DNA of 64,000 nt from Agarophyton chilense (lineage: Eukaryota > Rhodophyta > Florideophyceae > Gracilariales > Gracilariaceae): the NCBI GenBank assembly GCA_030374765.1, contig JARGXX010000138.1, positions 1,240,001 through 1,304,000 of the forward strand, given 5' to 3'. Positions 33,726-45,348 of this stretch are shown here, one piece after another. The notes beneath the pieces are model-generated. The model was not told the origin of the DNA. It did not search any database and saw nothing but the letters and a program-made list of their open reading frames with translations. The position numbers and the translations under genes are program-made. Position 1 is the stretch's first letter, and every line of letters begins with the position of its first letter.

Positions 33726-34398
33726 GAGAAATTGAAATTCATTCTTTTACTCACAAAGAGCAGTGACCTTATCTGAAACCAACCTGTACCAATATTTCGG
33801 TTGTATGAAACAGATTGCCCAAAGCCCTTCCTGGGTCAACGCCAGTCACTACAATAGGGGTGAAAAACAGGACAATGTTATTGGATACACATAACCCCAT
33901 AATGTCTTCCCACACCTGATCTGCAACGGTTATAGTTCATAAGTGCATCATAAATGACCTCGAAACCAACTACTTTTGTCATGAAGGGTTTCCGTGCCTG
34001 GTTCTTAGAGAGACCTCCATACTCTACAAATAGTAGGATTTACATTAACCTCTTTGCTTCAGACTCCTTCCCAGAATCGAAGATCATCTGATATGTATTT
34101 GCCTTGAAGTTGTTTGGCTCTTGTTCCCAAGATCAAAAAGATATATGCGCTGAGATGTCATTACCATTGCTGCAATTATCATTTCGGGTACCTCCCGTGC
34201 GAAGTGCTTCAATTGAGAACGGTAAAACATCGTTCCCCTCACCGCTTCGGTCTTACGAGGCTCCCTCTACCACCGGCCTGCTCCCTCTGCCTTGCAATTA
34301 TCCCACCTTGTGACAGCACGAAGTATCTACCTGAGGACGTACGAGAAAACCTCCTAACCCTAAGGGAAGAGAATTAACGTGTGCGGTGATCCGAAGGA
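33726..34398. other. Junction between Tnp2-type relic and gypsy element B
   Basis: No intact gene. The left half is probably the N-terminal region of the decayed transposase. From about 34180 the GC content rises and the sequence probably belongs to the 5' untranslated region of element B. No 5' LTR of B could be identified here. Confidence 0.35.
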
Positions 34399-34868
34399 AT
34401 GTTTAACAGTGCACAGCAACGAGCCACAAGGACCCCTGGAAGCTCACGCTATGCCACGCCTCCGGACACTCCGATCAAAGCCCCACAGGTCCACGCCATG
34501 GTAGATCCTACGGACGACCCCGTGGAAGAACCCAATCCTCAGTAAAAAACGGAAACCTCATCGGAAAACTCTTAGAGGGACGACGGTAGGCAAATCTTCC
34601 CTCTTTAAGCCCCTTCCTCAACCAATTGGATGGTCATGAGCCGACGAGCTCTTCACCTCCCAATACAAACCACCCACAATGGACCACTCAGGATAAACCA
34701 CAATTGGAACACGGTAACGACCCGGTCTGTATCCTCAGGAAAGAAAATTACAAAGTTCGGTTAACCGTGGGACTTCGTTCCAACAACTCTCGAGTGACCA
34801 CAGCCGTATTGGACAAAGGCCTTGGTCCCAATTTGGTCCACCCTAAGCTACTCCCGCTTGGTTGGTAA
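34399..34868 (+). pseudogene. Element B gag N terminus joined to protease remnant
   Basis: The ATG at 34399 begins a Pro/Ser/Thr-rich gag N terminus (TPGSSRYATPPDTPIKAP), like the PP-rich start of element C gag, and stops after 49 codons. About 200 bp later the sequence is already protease (34740-34868). Nearly the whole gag, including the capsid core and zinc knuckle, is therefore deleted. The protease active site reads LDKGLGPNLV where element C has LDTGAGPNFI, so the catalytic DTG triplet is destroyed. Confidence 0.65.
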
Positions 34869-37800
34869 GATTTAGTTCAGGCAAGGAAGACCCCCAAGAT
34901 TACCAATGCGTCACGTAGACCAATGGATATTAAAGAGATATTACCACTTTATATCCAGTCAGGACAATTCAAAGTCCGCACGTGGTTCCTTGTATGTCCT
35001 AACTTGGGCGCTGAGGCAATCCTAGGACCTCCTCTATCGATACATCAAGGCCATTTATCCAGGCCTTAGAAAAGTCGCATGCTATCGTGCACCTTCCATC
35101 TCCATAACTGGTTCCGCCCCAGCGCCAGATGCTAACCACAAACAAGCGGTTATCTCCGTAAACACGAAGTCTAATAAGGTTCGCTTGTCAAAGGCCACAA
35201 CGATACCCCGATGACCAAAATCACAGTATTGGTCCATTCCCAGTCTTTATATCTCGTAACGATTCAGAACCACCGGAAAACGTTTCTGCAGCACCTTACC
35301 TTTATGGCCAACGAAGTTATGGACATCCACCCTAACGGGCCCTTCTTGGTCACGATGAGCAATTTCAAATATAATCCCGTACGGTTACCTAAAGATACAG
35401 TAATTGGCATCACTCTATTTGCGCCGGTGGCCATGATGAAGGCCCAAATGGATAATCTTTCAAGGCGAACTCCCGACGAGGACGTCGACTCTTGGAAGGG
35501 GATAGTCGCTACCGGGGCAGAATTAGAATGCTATATGCCCCAGGTAGTTGATCTCCTCAGGGAATACTAGGCCATGTGGTCAGGTAAATTTGGAAAAATC
35601 AGAGCCACTACTGACCGCATTGACCTTCAGGACGATGCTGGACGACAGTTCCAGCACCCATACCGTAAAGGCCTGAAGGGAACGGAAAATTTCGCCGACC
35701 AGATGGACAAAATGCACAAAGCTCACGTCATAGAGCCGGCGCCTCCTAACCAATCCGAATGGGCACGTACCATTGTCCTCGCCGCTAAGAAGGATCGCTC
35801 CGTCAGGTTCTGTATCGACTAAAGGAAGCTGAACGCAGTAAACAAGAGGGACTCATACCAAACACCCCGTATGGATGACTTTACAGATTCCTTAGGTGAA
35901 GCTGCCGTATTTACCACACTGGAAATTTACTCCGGATGTTGGAAAATCCTTTTGGCCGAAGAGGCGAGAACCCTGATAACCTTCACATCCCATGAAGGTC
36001 TGTTCAGAATTATTCGTATGCTTTTTGGTTTAAAGAATGCACCAGCAACCTTCAAATGAGTAATGGACATGAAACTATCCAGATTCAAATGGATATTCGC
36101 CCTGGTCTATTTAGATGACGTAATATTCCCCTCAAGGACCGTAAATGAACACCTTCGCCACGTGAAAACGGTGCTAACAATCCTACAGGACGCTGGAGTA
36201 ACACTGCCACTCAGCAAATGCGCCTTCTTTCAGGCCTCGGTGAATAATCTCGGTCACATCATTCTCCCAGGAAAGCGAAAGGTAGCAACACGGACCGCGA
36301 GTGTGATCCGCCAGGCTAAACCTCCCAGCACCCATACGGAACTACGAACCTTCGTTGGCTTGTAAAATCTTTACCGACGTTTCGTCCAAGGGTTTGCTAA
36401 AATCTCGGCCCTCTTCAACTCAATGCTGAAGAAGGGAACACCTTCGGAGTTTGAGACCCTTACCGACGACCAGTACGAGGCATTTCACACCCAAAAGGAT
36501 AATTTGCTGAACCCACTTATACTGGCTTAACCAAAACCCAATAGGTCATTTGTTCTGGACACAGATGCCTCTGATGTCCAAGTGGGATGTGCACTGCTAC
36601 AGGAACAGGAGTCGCCGAAGGACTATCGACCTACTGGATACTAGACCCGAACGCTCACCAGCGCGGAGTGACACTACAGTACTACGGAAAAGGGATGTCT
36701 AGCCATCGTATGGTCCGTATTGACACTGCGTCCATACCTCGAGGGAACATGTTTAACATTAGGACAGACCACGATTCACTCCGCTGGTTACTCAATATGA
36801 CCGATGCATCAAGTCGCCTCGCTCGGTTGCACCTCAGGCTGTCAGAACGTGACTACGAGATAACCTGTAGGCCAGGCTTCAAACACCAGGCAGCAGATGT
36901 CCCCTCGCGAATCATTAGCGACGGAACTGATGACACTGCATTGGACGACCTAATTCCTACCCCCTTTACAGGTGATGGACCTCAAGACTATACGGAAACT
37001 GATGACCTTATGGGGAAGGTGTAATCGGAGGATCCTGATGAAAAGGAGAACGAAGTATATCTATTGGACTGGGAGAAAGTACCGCCCTATTCGGCACCAC
37101 CTCAGGTTAATGCAATAGCCCCGGAGGAAAAAGAGCTCCTCCCTCTAACTATTGAGGAACTCAAAGAGGCGCAGGAAAAAGACGATTATTGCAAGGAAAC
37201 AGCCCAATTGGTAGGAACCCCTGAATGCCTATTCGACTACGATCGAATCGAACTACTGTGTGGCCGCTCACCGCTGGATGGCGCACTCCGACGGGTAGTA
37301 CCAACTTTGCTGAGGGTGCGATTCCTATACCTCGCCCATTTCCCTCGCTTGGCTGGTCTCCCTGGAGGGCAACTAATTTACCAGACCGTAAGGAAGTATT
37401 TCTACTGGTTAATGATGGCACAGGATCTATGGCAAACCGCACGTATCTGTACATCGTGCGCACAAATCCGAGGGTCTCACGCCAACCATCAGGCCAAATT
37501 GAGGCTCTTTCCCGCCGCAGGTCCGATGGAATTTGTCGCTATGGATATACTCTGGCCTTTGCCCAAGTCGTCCCATGTGTAACGGCTTGTTTTGGTTATA
37601 ACCGACAGGTTTACCAAACTCACCCGAGTCCTACCACTAGGGAAGACGACAGCCACGAATTTCGCCACGGCCTTCCTGTTCCACTGCGTATGTCCATAGG
37701 GCACGCCACTGTACCTCCTTACAAATAACGGCATCCAGTTTGTGTCCAGATTCTTCTCGCATGTCTGTGCTACCTTAAGTATCAAACATGTAACCACCAC

Positions 37801-38925
37801 GGCTTAACACCCGCAAACCAATGACCAAGCCGAACGCTTCCACCGCATCCTTCTGGACCGTTTGGCTGACTACGTATCGGAACACCAATTGGACTGGGAC
37901 GACTACGTTGAGCCATTGGCTTATGCCTAAAACAAGCAGATGCACGCTTCCACGGGGACTAGACCTTTCGACTTAGCGCTAACGAGAGCGCCGCCTCCGA
38001 TAGCTGTTGAACTTCAGAAGTCTATCATACCCCGGGACAGAACCGAAGGGATGACTCCTACCCAGGCGCGGCGCTACTCGCGCCGACACATCGACGACAT
38101 TATCCATTCGACTAGAACTATACTGACCAAAACCCAAAGGCGTTACAAGATCAATTTCGACAAGGCCGTTTGGAATAAACCGACCTTTGGGAAAGGAGAA
38201 CTTGTTTACATGGACTGACCACCGAACGACAGTGAGGAACTCGAGGACACTACGCCGAAGCTCGTACTCCACTCTATGGGACCATACAAAGTCCTTAAGG
38301 CCAACCAAGACACCATTACGTCACTAAGTGACGGCCTACAGGACACCGTACCTATTGATCGTGTGACACGAGCCCCCAGCTCCCCCGAATCACCAAATAC
38401 TGAGTCCCCTGGCCCAACGGAATCACTACGATCTCAGGTCGACGTTCAAGTCCCCACACACCCTAAGGCAGTTTTTGTGGACCCGACTAGCCCCATGGAC
38501 CATGGTCGATGGCAATGACGATGACCCATCGCTTCCAACAGGCTCTGATGGTTTCGCCCCTTTGGACCACATTCTCCTGCCGGAGAATGATTACCAATCG
38601 GAATATATGATTGAGCGCATAATCCATGCCGGTCGGGGATAAGATGGAACTATGTTATATCGCGTCCGTTAGTTCGGCTACACACCTGAGGAAGACACTT
38701 AGAAAGAGCCTCAAACCATTACGGCTAATTCTTTCAGCCGCTATTGGCGCAAAATCGGCAGCACGGAGCACAGCCTTCAGGAGGGGGCAACCATTGGCCC
38801 GAATAATTCAAAAAAGACTCTCGAAACGCCTTCCCACACGACGGTTCGCCGGAACACGACGGTTCGCACGAACACCGCATCAGGGAACAAAGCCAGTCCT
38901 CAGGAAACACTTGAAAAAGACCTGA
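34869..38925 (+). pseudogene. Element B pol: RT, RNase H, integrase, chromodomain (decayed)
   Basis: RT fragments 35574-36365 contain SVRFCID, MLFGLKNAPATFK and VYLDDVIFPSRTVNEHL, so the YLDD box survives. RNase H (about 36540-36920) contains LDTDASDVQVGCALLQ and RTDHDSLRWLLN. The integrase zinc region (37064-37582) has LAHFPRLAGLPGG, where a His is lost, and CTSC. The integrase core has AMDILWPL and then TNNGIQF, with Asn replacing the second catalytic Asp. A GPY/F motif MGPYKVLK is at 38276. The chromodomain (about 38600-38700) reads EYMIERIIHAG and FGYTPEEDT, with TAG codons at both expected tryptophans. Many stops; clearly inactive. Confidence 0.75.
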
Positions 38926-39076
38926 GACGCTCTCAAGGTTGGGCGCCGTCCCGGGGCACGCACGTATAAAATACAGGAACGACCTTGGGAAAGCACAACC
39001 ATTACTTTATTTGACTAACTAACAGCCATCTTCATGACCTTAATGTTCGCGGAAGCCCTCCTAACACCAACAGGAC

Positions 39077-41176
39077 TCACTGAGGTGGCAAAGGAGTAAC
39101 TCTGTCGTCCTCATTGGAACCTGCAGGAGCGAAACCGGGAGTGGGGTACCCAGAGGAGCCAAATGGACCACAAAGACCGGCCCCAGCGAGCCGAGCATGC
39201 TTCTTCGGCGGAGATTCTCCTGAGGAACTATTGTCACCATCGAAAGCCTCCCGGTCGCTCAACTTTAGACCATACCGGGCATCCAAGTCGGCAGTAACCC
39301 TCTGGGACATCATTTGGGCATTCTGTGGCAGGATATTGACCATGGGGGTCTTCAGATTCTGACCCTGTTGGACAACCGCATCGTAGCGCGCCGAGCGACG
39401 CGCCACAGAGCAAGCTTCCCTCAGGACTATTGCAATGTCAATCGAGTCCGGAAAGTGTGGCCACGGAGAGGACGGAGCGATGTCGACTCCCCCAGTGGAC
39501 GGTTGACCCAGCGCATCACCTACAGGGCTTTCGGCCTCGACAGTAACCTCGCCGGGAGGCATTTCCACTTGGGCGAGGGGCGGCTCACATGAGAGTTCAT
39601 CCTGAGGAGCAGCGCCCGGAGAAGCTGGAGCAGGGGAAGCGGTCGGAAACACAACAGTGAACTCGACTGGAGGATTAACGCCCTCTACGGGTAGGACGAA
39701 GGGATCTTCACCGAAGAATTCTCCTTCGGACATACCAGCAGAAAACATCGGCGTGGCTTCCACATCAGGCTCGAAGCACAGGGAATCGAAACCACTGGCC
39801 TTCGGATGATAGTCGGGCACATGACGCCTCGGGATGTCCGATTGTTGATTCCTCAAAGGCTTGGAGAAACAGGCACGAGCGTCGTCCCGACCCTACGAAT
39901 GTAACGGAATCGGCGTAAACGAGTCTTTATCGTGGTCATACCAAAGGAACCCGGGAGTCTGGCCCCACCACACCTGTATGACATGATCCAAAAGAGCCTT
40001 GGTCTCCTCGACGTCGAACTGGGTTCCACGGACAATATTCTGGAGGCCCAGGTTCCTTAGGAGACGGATCATGATGTCCAGGAGCGGGAATAGGCGACTT
40101 CGAGGACCGGGTATGTTCTCGTCATACCATACCCTCCAGTCCTCCGAACGGACATTACCACGGACTCCGTACTTCGCGGTATCCAAGAAGGCCATAAGGG
40201 ACATCACGCCGAACTCAACGAAGAGTACCTTCCAGGACAGCCAAGCCCTTCGGTCATTGTCATCTCCCATGAGTTGGCACGAGTACTACGCCACTACAGA
40301 CTGCGTGGGAACCAAAACGAGCGGCGAGACACGCCAATACATTGCCAATTGGTTCTCATTCTCTTGGGAAAGCGAAAAATGTAACGGAAGACGTTTGTCT
40401 GCGCTAATGTCGTGAAACTCCACTCGGTGCCAACAAAAGAAGAACCTCAGGGATTGACGCCAACGACCATCGGGCACAAGCATATCGTTCCAATAGACCC
40501 TATTGGAGATCCATAACAGGCGGTCATACGGCGTTTGAAAGCACATGAGCGCCAAGAGGGTGTGAACCGTCGGAGGAAATCGCACATGAGGCGAGATGAA
40601 GTCCGTGTATAAGTCCGAAAGTAGTTTGTTCACCCTGAACTGGTATTCGGCTTCCTCCTCGCAGCGAATATACGCCATGTCCGCTTGGACGAGTGTGCGA
40701 CATCGCGTCGCCGAACGCGAATCCACAGGACAATCCAACCATCGGTTATACCACGAAACGCTGCGCGCGTTCTTGCTGCCCCTCCGGAAATCGGGTATCT
40801 TGGAAATCATTCGGGCGTCGAGATATATATGGCAGAACCTTTTGTATTCGTCCACAGAAGATGGAAGAATGGCATGAAGCACTTCCCGTGACTTTCGTCC
40901 GATTGTATGGTCACAGCGGTCTTCGAGACGTTCGTAGGCCACTTGGTATCCCGAACAGCTCCCCGCTTGGTTGTTTGAAGCCATAGTGCTGCTGCCCACA
41001 AGTTGGTCCGCCGGAAAATGGATAGGAAAGCCGACGGAAGCGACAAAGTCCAGAGGAAGAATGGCGTATCCGACGGGCTTATAAGGCGACTTCTGCATCG
41101 CGCGTAGCCACTGGAAAAGTACTACGATGAGAAGACGAGCGGAATTGACCTGAGGGGACTAAGAGGCGTAATCCAT
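39077..41176 (-). pseudogene. Antisense ORF of gypsy element B (novel family)
   Basis: One reading frame on the strand opposite pol runs about 700 codons, from ATG at 41176 (or 40984) to the stop at 39077. It is interrupted by only three stops: a TAG near the start, and stops ending the 40286 and 39893 segments. The middle aligns with the element C antisense protein: EAEYQFRVNKLL, then VRFPPTVHTLLALMCFQ, YDRLLWI, LRFFFCWHRVEFH and FVEFGVMSLMAF. Then come LLDHVIQVWWGQTPGFLWYD (39960-39901 region), facing LLDFVEGVQW and GDFIYFD of C. The C-terminal 260 codons are rich in Pro, Glu, Gly and Ser and are less similar. No known domain is recognised. Such an open frame in otherwise heavily mutated DNA suggests selection until recently. 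It begins 356 bp from the 3' LTR and ends about 150 bp from the convergent pol. Confidence 0.65.
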
Positions 41177-41531
41177 GGTGGAAGAATCGCGGAGAGTCGC
41201 CAAATGAAGAGCGGAGACTAAGGACGTCCTCAATGACCTTTAGGGAAGAATAAGCCAAGGGACCATCGCGCTACCGCGCCACGAGGAATACGCCGGCGAT
41301 GTATCTATGGCCAGTGTCCACGGCGCGCGGGAGTTTAAGTCCTTAGGCAAACTAATTTCCACCCTGGCGCCAATGGTCAGCTCACGTTTCCTCTTACCCC
41401 CGCAGGTGATGACAACGCGACGCCCCGTTGCGCCCAATGGTCATGGGAGCGACTTCACGCTCACGTCCCCTGGTTCCATCATGAGGCAATCTGGACTTTG
41501 CCGAGACGGTCGATTCATAAGGAGGGAGGTA

Positions 41532-41976
41532 TGTGAAGGAGCAATGATCAAGGTTGAGTCCTGTAAGCCGCTAGGGCCTAAGGTATCTCACAGACGCCAC
41601 GTGGACTGGCCGACCTCAGCTGGACATACAAAGATAATTATTTTATTTTACTTAGTGTAATAGAAAAGCTTGACAGTGCAAAGGAGATCCCAGTGCCTCG
41701 CCATTGATATTTACGTGGCTCGAGGACGCTTCTCCCTTAGAGTGAGGTAGGCACCGTTAGGATACTAAATTTCCCTCTTTGGCATATTAGTTCTACCTAT
41801 TGGTCTTCAAGCCACTGTTTCCGTAGCTCCAACCTGTAGAACTACGCAGTAAATGCCAGCCCATTGCACCAAGTACTCTGGGAGTGCCGCCGTCAAGGAT
41901 TCGAACCTTAGGACCCACTCTACCACGTTACCACCGGTCGAGACCAGTACGCTGACCCACTAGTCATTGCATTACA
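41532..41976 (+). repeat. 3' LTR of gypsy element B
   Basis: 445 bp from TGTGAAG to ATTACA, immediately after the polypurine tract. It aligns over its whole length with the solo LTR at 17270-17716. Near its end the minus strand reads GTGGTAGAGTGGG, then GGTTCGAATCCTTGA, resembling parts of a tRNA (D-arm and T-arm). Confidence 0.75.
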
Positions 41977-42227
41977 GTCACAACGTTTTCAGCAACGGAG
42001 ATCCAAGTGGCGGTCGTCTAGCGTGTTGCAAGCCGGAGCGCGAAAAATCTAGTGGTCGGCTTCGGTTCTCGATACATGCGACAACGGCACATGGGTGACG
42101 ATAAACACAAGCTTGGGAGGCAACGATGGCAAGATGGTAGGAGACACTTCAGGGAAGCGCTGCAGCGAGAGCTCCGGGAGCACAGCACATCTTTTTCCTG
42201 AGAGGTTTCCAGCCTCCACGAACCTTG

Positions 42228-43092
42228 TGAAGAGCAACGTCCTCCAGGGAGGTTTTTGGGGACTTAAGTTTTTTCCGGAGCCTCCGGCGTGCAACCTCGT
42301 TATGAGTAGGAGTAATCCGCTTTCACGGCGACACCCGGAACGCCGGTGATGCACCGGCGGGACCGGGTGCCATACACGTGGCCGCAGCGCCCGCGCGACA
42401 CGTGGCCGCCAGATTGGCCCCTTTTGTTAGACTGACATTTAGCTATTTAGGATGGACTTTATTTATTGTATTCTACGGTGACTACAGTACTTAGGCCGCC
42501 GGCCTCGCGGCCGCCGGTCCAGTAAAGTCTCCCCAACAAGGGTGATCTTGGTCTTCCAGATCTTGGCTCTGGGTCGAACCGCCTGCGCGGATATACAACT
42601 CCTTACGGAGGGTTTTCCTGTGGTGCACGGCTTCCCAACCCCCTTGGACGTTCAAGCAGCCTTCGTTTGTCGGGTATCTATTCCCACTTTCGTGGTTCCG
42701 CCCGTGTATACGGTTTGCTACAACCGGCAGTTCCGGGTATTCCCGAGTCGGCTCTTGCGACTCGTGGTCAACCTCGCCCTCTTGCCTCCGTTCCCATTTT
42801 CCTTCCCTTTTCCTCCCCTTCATTGGGCAATTCCCGCTCTTGCGGCTCGCACTGACACCTGTCGTACTCGCCACTCTCGTGGGTTTTGCCTCCTCAGAGG
42901 ATACGCAAGCACCGCTTCGGCGGATATTCTCGGCTTCTTTCAGCCTCCCTGCGCCCGTCGCGACGGTTCGGCTCCGGCTTACACCCGGCATTGCGCACCG
43001 ATCCCTGGGAGGGCTCTACCGCGCCGGTTACCTCGTGAGAGGAAGATCCGGACGTCTTCGTAGGTTTTCCCCCTTGGGGGCATTGTCCTACA
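42228..43092 (+). repeat. 5' LTR of gypsy element C
   Basis: 865 bp, TGAAGAGC to TCCTACA. Compared with the 3' LTR it has one extra base and about 29 substitutions. Open frames on both strands inside it are chance products of GC-rich DNA. Confidence 0.95.
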
Positions 43093-43095
43093 AAT

Positions 43096-43113
43096 TGGTC
43101 TCCCGACTTAGAA
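43096..43113 (+). promoter_or_regulatory. Primer-binding site of element C
   Basis: TGGTCTCCCGACTTAGAA starts three bases after the 5' LTR and begins with TGG, the complement of a tRNA CCA end. The primer tRNA would end in GTCGGGAGACCA, which I cannot assign to an isoacceptor. Element A has a comparable site at the same offset. Confidence 0.65.
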
Positions 43114-43215
43114 GTCAAGACCGCTTGTGTCCTCTCTGAGTTTGTTTTCCGTTTAACGGGTTTTCTCCGGTCTCACCGGTTTGCTTTCTATCCTTCCGTC
43201 GAGACGGTGTGGCCA

Positions 43216-45326
43216 ATGCCAAGGAAACCGCCTAGCATGGAGCCTCCTGCAACACGCAGCCGTTCCCGCCAAGCGGTGATGCCAGGGGCACTAATGTTTC
43301 ACAGGCCCTGGCTCCAACACCGGATTCCCGGGAAATACCGGTCACCGGCACTGAAGACCCGCAGCCCGATTCCGGGTTAACGACCGTCGCAACGGTGGTT
43401 TCTCCGCCTCCGCGGTTGGTCGACCAAGCGCGGGTTGTACGCTGGGAAGAGCAGCTCCGCTCCCTGCGGGCTGCTCACAATACCCTCTCGAGGGAGTTCA
43501 CCTCTTTACGAGGAAGCCTCGCTAACCCCCCTCCAAGTGAGTTAGCCGAGGATATCCGCGTATTGCGGTCGGACGTCAATACACTACTCGAGTGTTTTGG
43601 CGCTCCGTCTTCCTTCGCAGAAGGTATGGAGAATCGCTTCGAGCGTATCCGAAGCCGACTTGAGTCGGTCGAGAGGACGTTAACCTCGCCCGCGAACGCG
43701 GCTAGACCGGCTGTCTCTCATCGAGAGACCCAGTCGCGGAACCGGAAGAGCCGGAAGAACCGGGATTCTAACCATAAGCGCGGACACCCGTCCGACTCAT
43801 CATCTGAGTCGTACGGTAAACCGAATGACTCGGAGAGTTCCGATTCGTCGGTGAGCGATGACCCACAGGATCGTTATGGGCGCTCTTCCCGCTCAAAGCG
43901 GTCCTCTGCGACCTACGGGGCCATCCGGCCGCGCCCCAAGGGTCGGCGACATCCGGGCCTCAAACCCTTGAAGCCCACCAACCCTCTGTACAGGACACTC
44001 CTGTCCTACCGGTATTACCGGCTAGAAGATTCCTCTTTAGGTCGGACACCGCGTGACACGGGTAAAGTGAAAGACGGCATATAGCGGATGCAGCTTTCAC
44101 TTCGTAACCAGTCGTTTACTGGGGATGATCCAATTCTGGTCTTGGATTTCCTACACCGCTTTGTAGCGGAAGCAGATATACTCGGAATGAACGAAGGACA
44201 AGCCTACGTGGCGCTACCCTACTTTCTACGGGGTGTCGCTGAAGATCAGTTTTTGTCCGTTCGGGGCTCGTCGCGAGCCTCCGAAGGAGGTGTGACCTGC
44301 TGGCCCGAGGCCGTGCAGTACCTCCTGCGTTCCTACGCAACCAACTCCGCGATACAAGCAGCGATACTCGATTTGCGAGACACTTGACAACGCTCCGGCG
44401 AGCTCGAGACCGATTACTCGGTACGCCTGAATAAGGCTTTACACCGTTGTGGTAATGTATACCCCGCTGGGGAACGCTGTACGATGTTCATTGATGGATT
44501 GGATCCAGCCATCAAGACTCTTGTCGCCCGTTACAGGGAACAAGAGCCGAAGGTGACCTACCTTGAACTCGTACAGTTTGCCCGCGCAGAGGGAGATGCA
44601 CTACGTGCACGCAATCCGGGAACACGGTCGAAGGCCGCTAAGGCATTGCTGCTTGAGTTGGACTCTTCTTCACCGTCATTTGCGACGGATGGCATCCCCA
44701 AACAGGGTTATGACAATATGAATGTCATCCATCACGATGGTTTATCTATTCCGACAACGGAATTACCGTTTACGACGGATGGCTCGGTTGACTCAACCGC
44801 AAGGGACACGGAGAATGGGCAGGTCTTTTATCTTAATGACCGCCGCACTCCGGCCCCCCGTATGCCGTACCCGAACGGAATGACACGAATTCAGCGCCCT
44901 GGATGGGTTGGAAACCGGGAACCCGGAAGATACACCAATGCTCGGAATGCCGTACCGCGAAAAGCGGGAGTGACGTTGGTGTGCCACTTGTGCTACGAGC
45001 GCGGGCACACCTCCCCGCAATGCCTTTTATCGCTACGCGATATGGCGCGAGTGGTGGATAATTACGAAGCCCTCTCCCCGCAGGAGAAGGGCTCCGTGCC
45101 ACCCACGTCATATCTCCGCGTGAAGACGGACTTCCCCAACGCATTGGCTGACACTCCGAATTCTCGGTACAAACCGGCTCAGCTGGCACGCGCCGCACCA
45201 GCGCCAAACCACGCTGGTGGATCTCAACCCGCTCCTGCGGTAGCTACCGTGCAACGGAATCATGCACTCGTTGCCGAGAAAGTCGGGCCTTCGCCCGACC
45301 AGGACCCTGTACAGGGAAAAGAATAG
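43216..45326 (+). pseudogene. Element C gag (two in-frame stops and one frame change)
   Basis: The likely start is the ATG at 43216 (MPRKPPSMEPPATRSRSR). A one-base shift near 43290 moves the reading into the frame that runs to 45326. A coiled-coil-like region (43430-43720) is followed by Ser/Asp-rich and basic stretches. The capsid core (44088-44640) contains AEADILGMNEGQAYVALPYF and FIDGLDPAIKTLV. A CCHC zinc knuckle CHLCYERGHTSPQC lies near 44980-45021. Stops TAG (44082-44084) and TGA (44385-44387) interrupt an otherwise continuous frame. Gag would assemble the particle and bind RNA. It ends at TAG (45324-45326), three bases after a slippery heptamer that would shift ribosomes into pol. 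Confidence 0.85.
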
Positions 45327-45348
45327 AGGGAGTCTCCCCTTCGGGAGA
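45314..45348 (+). promoter_or_regulatory. Probable -1 programmed frameshift site, gag to pol
   Basis: In gag phase the sequence reads G-GGA-AAA (45314-45320), an X-XXY-YYZ slippery heptamer, then GAA and the gag stop TAG. A six-pair stem, TCTCCC (45333-45338) with GGGAGA (45343-45348) around loop CTTC, lies 12 bases downstream. Pol is exactly one base back in phase and is open across this point. The spacer is slightly longer than the usual 5-9 bases. Confidence 0.65.

Larger units (their letters stand above)
34399..41976 (+). mobile_element. Ty3/gypsy element B (decayed, same lineage as A and C)
   Basis: On the plus strand: short gag start, protease remnant, RT, RNase H, integrase, linker, chromodomain. 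These are followed on the opposite strand by the antisense ORF, then a polypurine tract AAGGAGGGAGGTA (41519-41531) and a 445-bp 3' LTR. Layout and motif wording follow element C closely, but the DNA is very different. About 1.5-2 kb of gag is deleted. The 5' LTR is not found, so the true start lies left of 34399 or is lost. Confidence 0.8.

Noticed and set aside
34869..41176. RIP-like G-to-A mutation pattern (TAG at expected Trp codons) in element B
   Set aside because: Some stops fit TGG to TAG, but others arise from TAC to TAA or CGA to TGA, so no single mutational process is supported.
41885..41960. Functional tRNA gene in the element B LTR
   Set aside because: The anticodon arm and a pairing 5' acceptor strand are missing. 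Only D-arm and T-arm-like pieces remain.
42491..43139. ORFs of 160-173 codons inside the element C LTRs on both strands
   Set aside because: Present only because the LTR is GC-rich. No motif, and they lie in regulatory DNA repeated at both ends.
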